From the NCBI GenBank assembly GCA_012274175.1, contig JAAOZZ010000185.1, positions 1 through 15,044 of the forward strand: 15,044 nt of DNA, given 5' to 3'. A program made the translations under genes and the position numbers. How positions within the stretch are numbered: position 1 is the stretch's first letter; each line of letters opens with the position of its first letter. Shown in pieces: positions 13,046 to 15,044 of the stretch. The notes beneath the pieces were generated by a model. The model saw only the letters and a list, made by a program, of their open reading frames with translations. It was not told the origin of the DNA and did no database searches. Source of the DNA: Betaproteobacteria bacterium (lineage in GTDB: Bacteria > Pseudomonadota > Gammaproteobacteria > Burkholderiales > Usitatibacteraceae).

Positions 13046-13854
13046 TGGCCTCGCCCCCAGTCGAGCATCGCCTCGACGAAGCCCCGGAGGAAAGGCCGCA
13101 CGCGTTCGGCTCGCGCGGGCACGTAATCGTAGGGTGCCTTCTCGTTCATGTAGGTGCGTTGTGCCAGCTCGAGCTGCACGGCGTGCACGCGCTCATCGGG
13201 GCGCCCATAGCGGCGCGTGATATAGCCGCCCGTGAAGCGTCCGTTCACCGCGAGTCGGTATTCCCGCGCCTCCCGCAGCACCGAGGCGAGGCGCTCCGTG
13301 AGCCGGGCGTCGGCGCTCGCACCGTCCGCAGTACCCAGGTTGAATTCCGGCAGCGTGGCCTCGAATAGCCGCGGGATCTCGCTCGCGATCGAATGGGCGT
13401 CGAAGAGGATCGCGTATCCATGGGCGGCCACGATGCGCTCGAGCTCGGAGGCGATGCGGCCGTGGTAGGGCCGCCAGACCTGCTCGAGGAAGCCCGCGCG
13501 CTCCGCTTCCTGCAAGTCCTGTCCCGGCTTGAACGCCGGGGTGCCGTCGAAAAGGATGTCCGGGTGCAGCCCCGTGGTCGCGGTGGCGTAGAGCGGCGCG
13601 TCGTCGGGCGGGCGGTTGAGGTCCACGGCGAAGCGCGTGTAGCGCGCGGTGAGCACCGATGCGCCCAGGCCGGCCGCGAAGTCGTAGAGGCGCGGAAGGT
13701 GCCAGTCGGTATCGCCCAGGGGCTCGCACGCCGCGGAAAGGCGTCCGGCCATGCACTCGGGTATCTCGGTGCCCACGTGGGGCATGCTCACCAGCAGGGC
13801 CGCCTTCCCGGCGCGGAAATCGAATGGCGGAGCGGATACGAGCGCCTTCGTCAT
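13036..13854 (-). CDS. hutG: N-formylglutamate deformylase (HutG)
   Basis: Enzyme of 272 residues that hydrolyses N-formylglutamate to formate and glutamate, the last step of one histidine-degradation route (imidazolonepropionate to formiminoglutamate to formylglutamate to glutamate). The family signatures are in order: [10 protein letters not shown] near residue 23, [21 protein letters not shown] (split around residues 48-69), [28 protein letters not shown], and the metal/active-site region [11 protein letters not shown] near residue 150. Length matches the family. The start ATG (13852-13854) overlaps the hutI stop (ATGA), so the two are translationally coupled in one operon; AGGG precedes it by about 8 bases. 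The presence of this route implies a HutF-type formiminoglutamate deiminase nearby, outside the window. The call is supported independently by its hutI partner. Confidence 0.93.
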   Translation of the reverse strand: MTKALVSAPPFDFRAGKAALLVSMPHVGTEIPECMAGRLSAACEPLGDTDWHLPRLYDFAAGLGASVLTARYTRFAVDLNRPPDDAPLYATATTGLHPDILFDGTPAFKPGQDLQEAERAGFLEQVWRPYHGRIASELERIVAAHGYAILFDAHSIASEIPRLFEATLPEFNLGTADGASADARLTERLASVLREAREYRLAVNGRFTGGYITRRYGRPDERVHAVQLELAQRTYMNEKAPYDYVPARAERVRPFLRGFVEAMLDWGRGHGA

Positions 13855-15044
13855 GGGGCGGCCCTGAGAGCGGACACCGCCTGCCCCGCGCGCCATATCG
13901 CGGCGGGCCGATGGGCACCGAAGCTCGCGGCGAGCTCCGACGGATGCCCCACGTCCCACAGGACCGCGTCGGCCGATTTGCCCACGGCGAGCGTGCCGTG
14001 GGTCTTCGACATGCCGAGGGCGCGGGCGGCCTCGCGCGTCACGCCCGCGAGCGCCTCCTCGGGCGTGAGACGAAACAAGGTGCACGCCATGTTCATCATC
14101 AGCAGCAGCGACGCGTAAGGTGAGGTCCCCGGATTGTTGTCCGTCGCGACGGTTATCGGGACGCGGTGCCGCCGCAAGGCTTCGATCGGCGGAAGCTGCT
14201 TTTCGCGCAGGTGGAAGAAGGCGCCGGGGAGCAGCACCGCGACCGTGCCGGCGCGCGCCATCGCTTCGACGCCGGGTTCGTCGAGATATTCGAGGTGGTC
14301 GGCTGAAAGCGCGCCGTAGCGGGCCGCGAGCGCGGCGCCGCCCTGATGGGAGAGCTGCTCGGCGTGCAGCTTGACCGGCAGGCCGTGTTCTTGCGCGCAT
14401 CGGAACGCGCGCTCCACCTGATCCGCGCTGAACGCGATCCGCTCGCAGAATCCGTCCACCGCGTCGGCGAGTCCCGATCGCGCCGCGGCCGGGATCATCT
14501 CGGCGCACACGTAATCGACGTAGGCGTCGGGGCGGCCTTCGTATTCCGCGGGCAGCGCGTGCAGCGCGAGGAGGGTGGTGCGCACCGTGACGGGACGGAG
14601 CTCCCCCAGACGGCGCGCCGCGCGCAGCATCTTCAGCTCGTGATCCACGTCGAGCCCGTACCCCGACTTGATCTCCACCACGGTGGCGCCCTCGCCCGCG
14701 AGGGCCGCGAGGCGCGGGAGCGCCTGGGCCACGAGCGCCGCTTCGCTCGCGCTTCGGGTTGCCGCCACCGTGGCCCGGATGCCGCCGCCGGCCCGGGCGA
14801 TGTCCTCGTAGCTCGCCCCGGCGAGGCGCATCTCGAATTCCCGCGCGCGATTGCCCGCGTGCACGAGATGGGTGTGGCAATCGACGAGGCCCGGCGTAAG
14901 CCAGCGTCCTTTCCCGTCGATCCTCGGAGCCGAGGCGGCGCCCGAGGGCGCATCGCGCGCCGCGCCGATCCAGGAGACGCGCCCGGCGTCGAAGGCGATC
15001 CCATCGGCGCCGGTCTCGCCCAAGGGCGGGGCCACGCCCGCCTC
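13851..15044 (-). CDS. hutI: Imidazolonepropionase (HutI), 5' end outside window
   Basis: Metal-dependent amidohydrolase that opens 4-imidazolone-5-propanoate to N-formimino-glutamate in histidine degradation. The visible 397 or so residues include the metal motif HTH in [13 protein letters not shown] (codons around 14868-14876), [20 protein letters not shown] with its metal/substrate histidines, ADHLEY, and TDNNPGTSP with the catalytic Asp. All HutI hallmark segments are present. The reading frame stays open to the right window edge and lacks the usual N-terminal segment of about 20 residues, so the true start is beyond base 15044; the GTG codon at 15033-15035 is probably not the start. It is transcribed leftward ahead of hutG with an ATGA overlap. 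The rest of the hut operon would lie to the right. Confidence 0.94.
   Translation of the reverse strand, partial: EAGVAPPLGETGADGIAFDAGRVSWIGAARDAPSGAASAPRIDGKGRWLTPGLVDCHTHLVHAGNRAREFEMRLAGASYEDIARAGGGIRATVAATRSASEAALVAQALPRLAALAGEGATVVEIKSGYGLDVDHELKMLRAARRLGELRPVTVRTTLLALHALPAEYEGRPDAYVDYVCAEMIPAAARSGLADAVDGFCERIAFSADQVERAFRCAQEHGLPVKLHAEQLSHQGGAALAARYGALSADHLEYLDEPGVEAMARAGTVAVLLPGAFFHLREKQLPPIEALRRHRVPITVATDNNPGTSPYASLLLMMNMACTLFRLTPEEALAGVTREAARALGMSKTHGTLAVGKSADAVLWDVGHPSELAASFGAHRPAAIWRAGQAVSALRAAP

Noticed and set aside
13851..13854. Apparent fusion of hutG with upstream hutI sequence in one long minus-strand frame (13036-14880)
   Set aside because: The part upstream of 13854 is an out-of-frame shadow of hutI; the real hutG starts at the ATG overlapping the hutI stop.

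Overview
The window is GC-rich throughout (codon third positions mostly G or C) and densely coded. It looks like a chromosomal segment of a metabolically versatile betaproteobacterium, probably Burkholderiales-like. That placement is inferred from the Bug/TctC-type periplasmic binding protein, the IclR regulator heading a catabolic operon, a DUF4124 protein, and a formylglutamate-type histidine pathway (hutI-hutG). No rRNA, tRNA, CRISPR array, transposase or integrase was seen, and no intergenic gap exceeds about 160 bases.

Layout. (1) Bases 1-1783: the 3' part of an FAD_binding_2 flavoprotein, whose stop overlaps the start of a tripartite-tricarboxylate-transporter-type solute-binding protein (Bug/TctC). 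(2) Bases 1784-1941: the only sizeable intergenic region. It has a perfect 11-bp hairpin, a TTGACA promoter-like box directly behind it, and two inverted repeats that could be IclR operators. (3) Bases 1942-11001: a tightly packed plus-strand cluster of an IclR regulator, a complete four-subunit succinate dehydrogenase/fumarate reductase-like complex in the order flavoprotein, two membrane anchors, iron-sulfur subunit, then an AMP-forming acyl-CoA synthetase, an enoyl-CoA hydratase with both catalytic glutamates, and a NitT/Tau-type ABC importer (binding protein, ATPase, permease). Many of these genes overlap or lie within 10 bases of each other. (4) Bases 11075-13022: a divergent crotonase-fold protein without the catalytic glutamates, a type II haloacid-dehalogenase-like HAD hydrolase, and a small secreted DUF4124 protein. 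(5) Bases 13036-15044, minus strand: hutG and the 5'-truncated hutI, overlapping by ATGA and convergent with the upstream cluster.

How the genes may work together (inference). The ABC importer would bring in an organic acid. The SDH-like complex could oxidise a succinate-like moiety (or reduce a fumarate-like one) using the quinone pool, the ligase would make a CoA thioester, and the hydratase would add water to the double bond, all under IclR control. The SDH-like complex is the most unusual part. All 11 cluster cysteines and the dicarboxylate-binding active-site residues are kept, but the histidine that covalently binds FAD is replaced by cysteine, and part of the quinone pocket in the iron-sulfur subunit is changed. 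It therefore probably does not simply duplicate the housekeeping succinate dehydrogenase. The hut pair belongs to a separate histidine-degradation operon that continues beyond the right edge.
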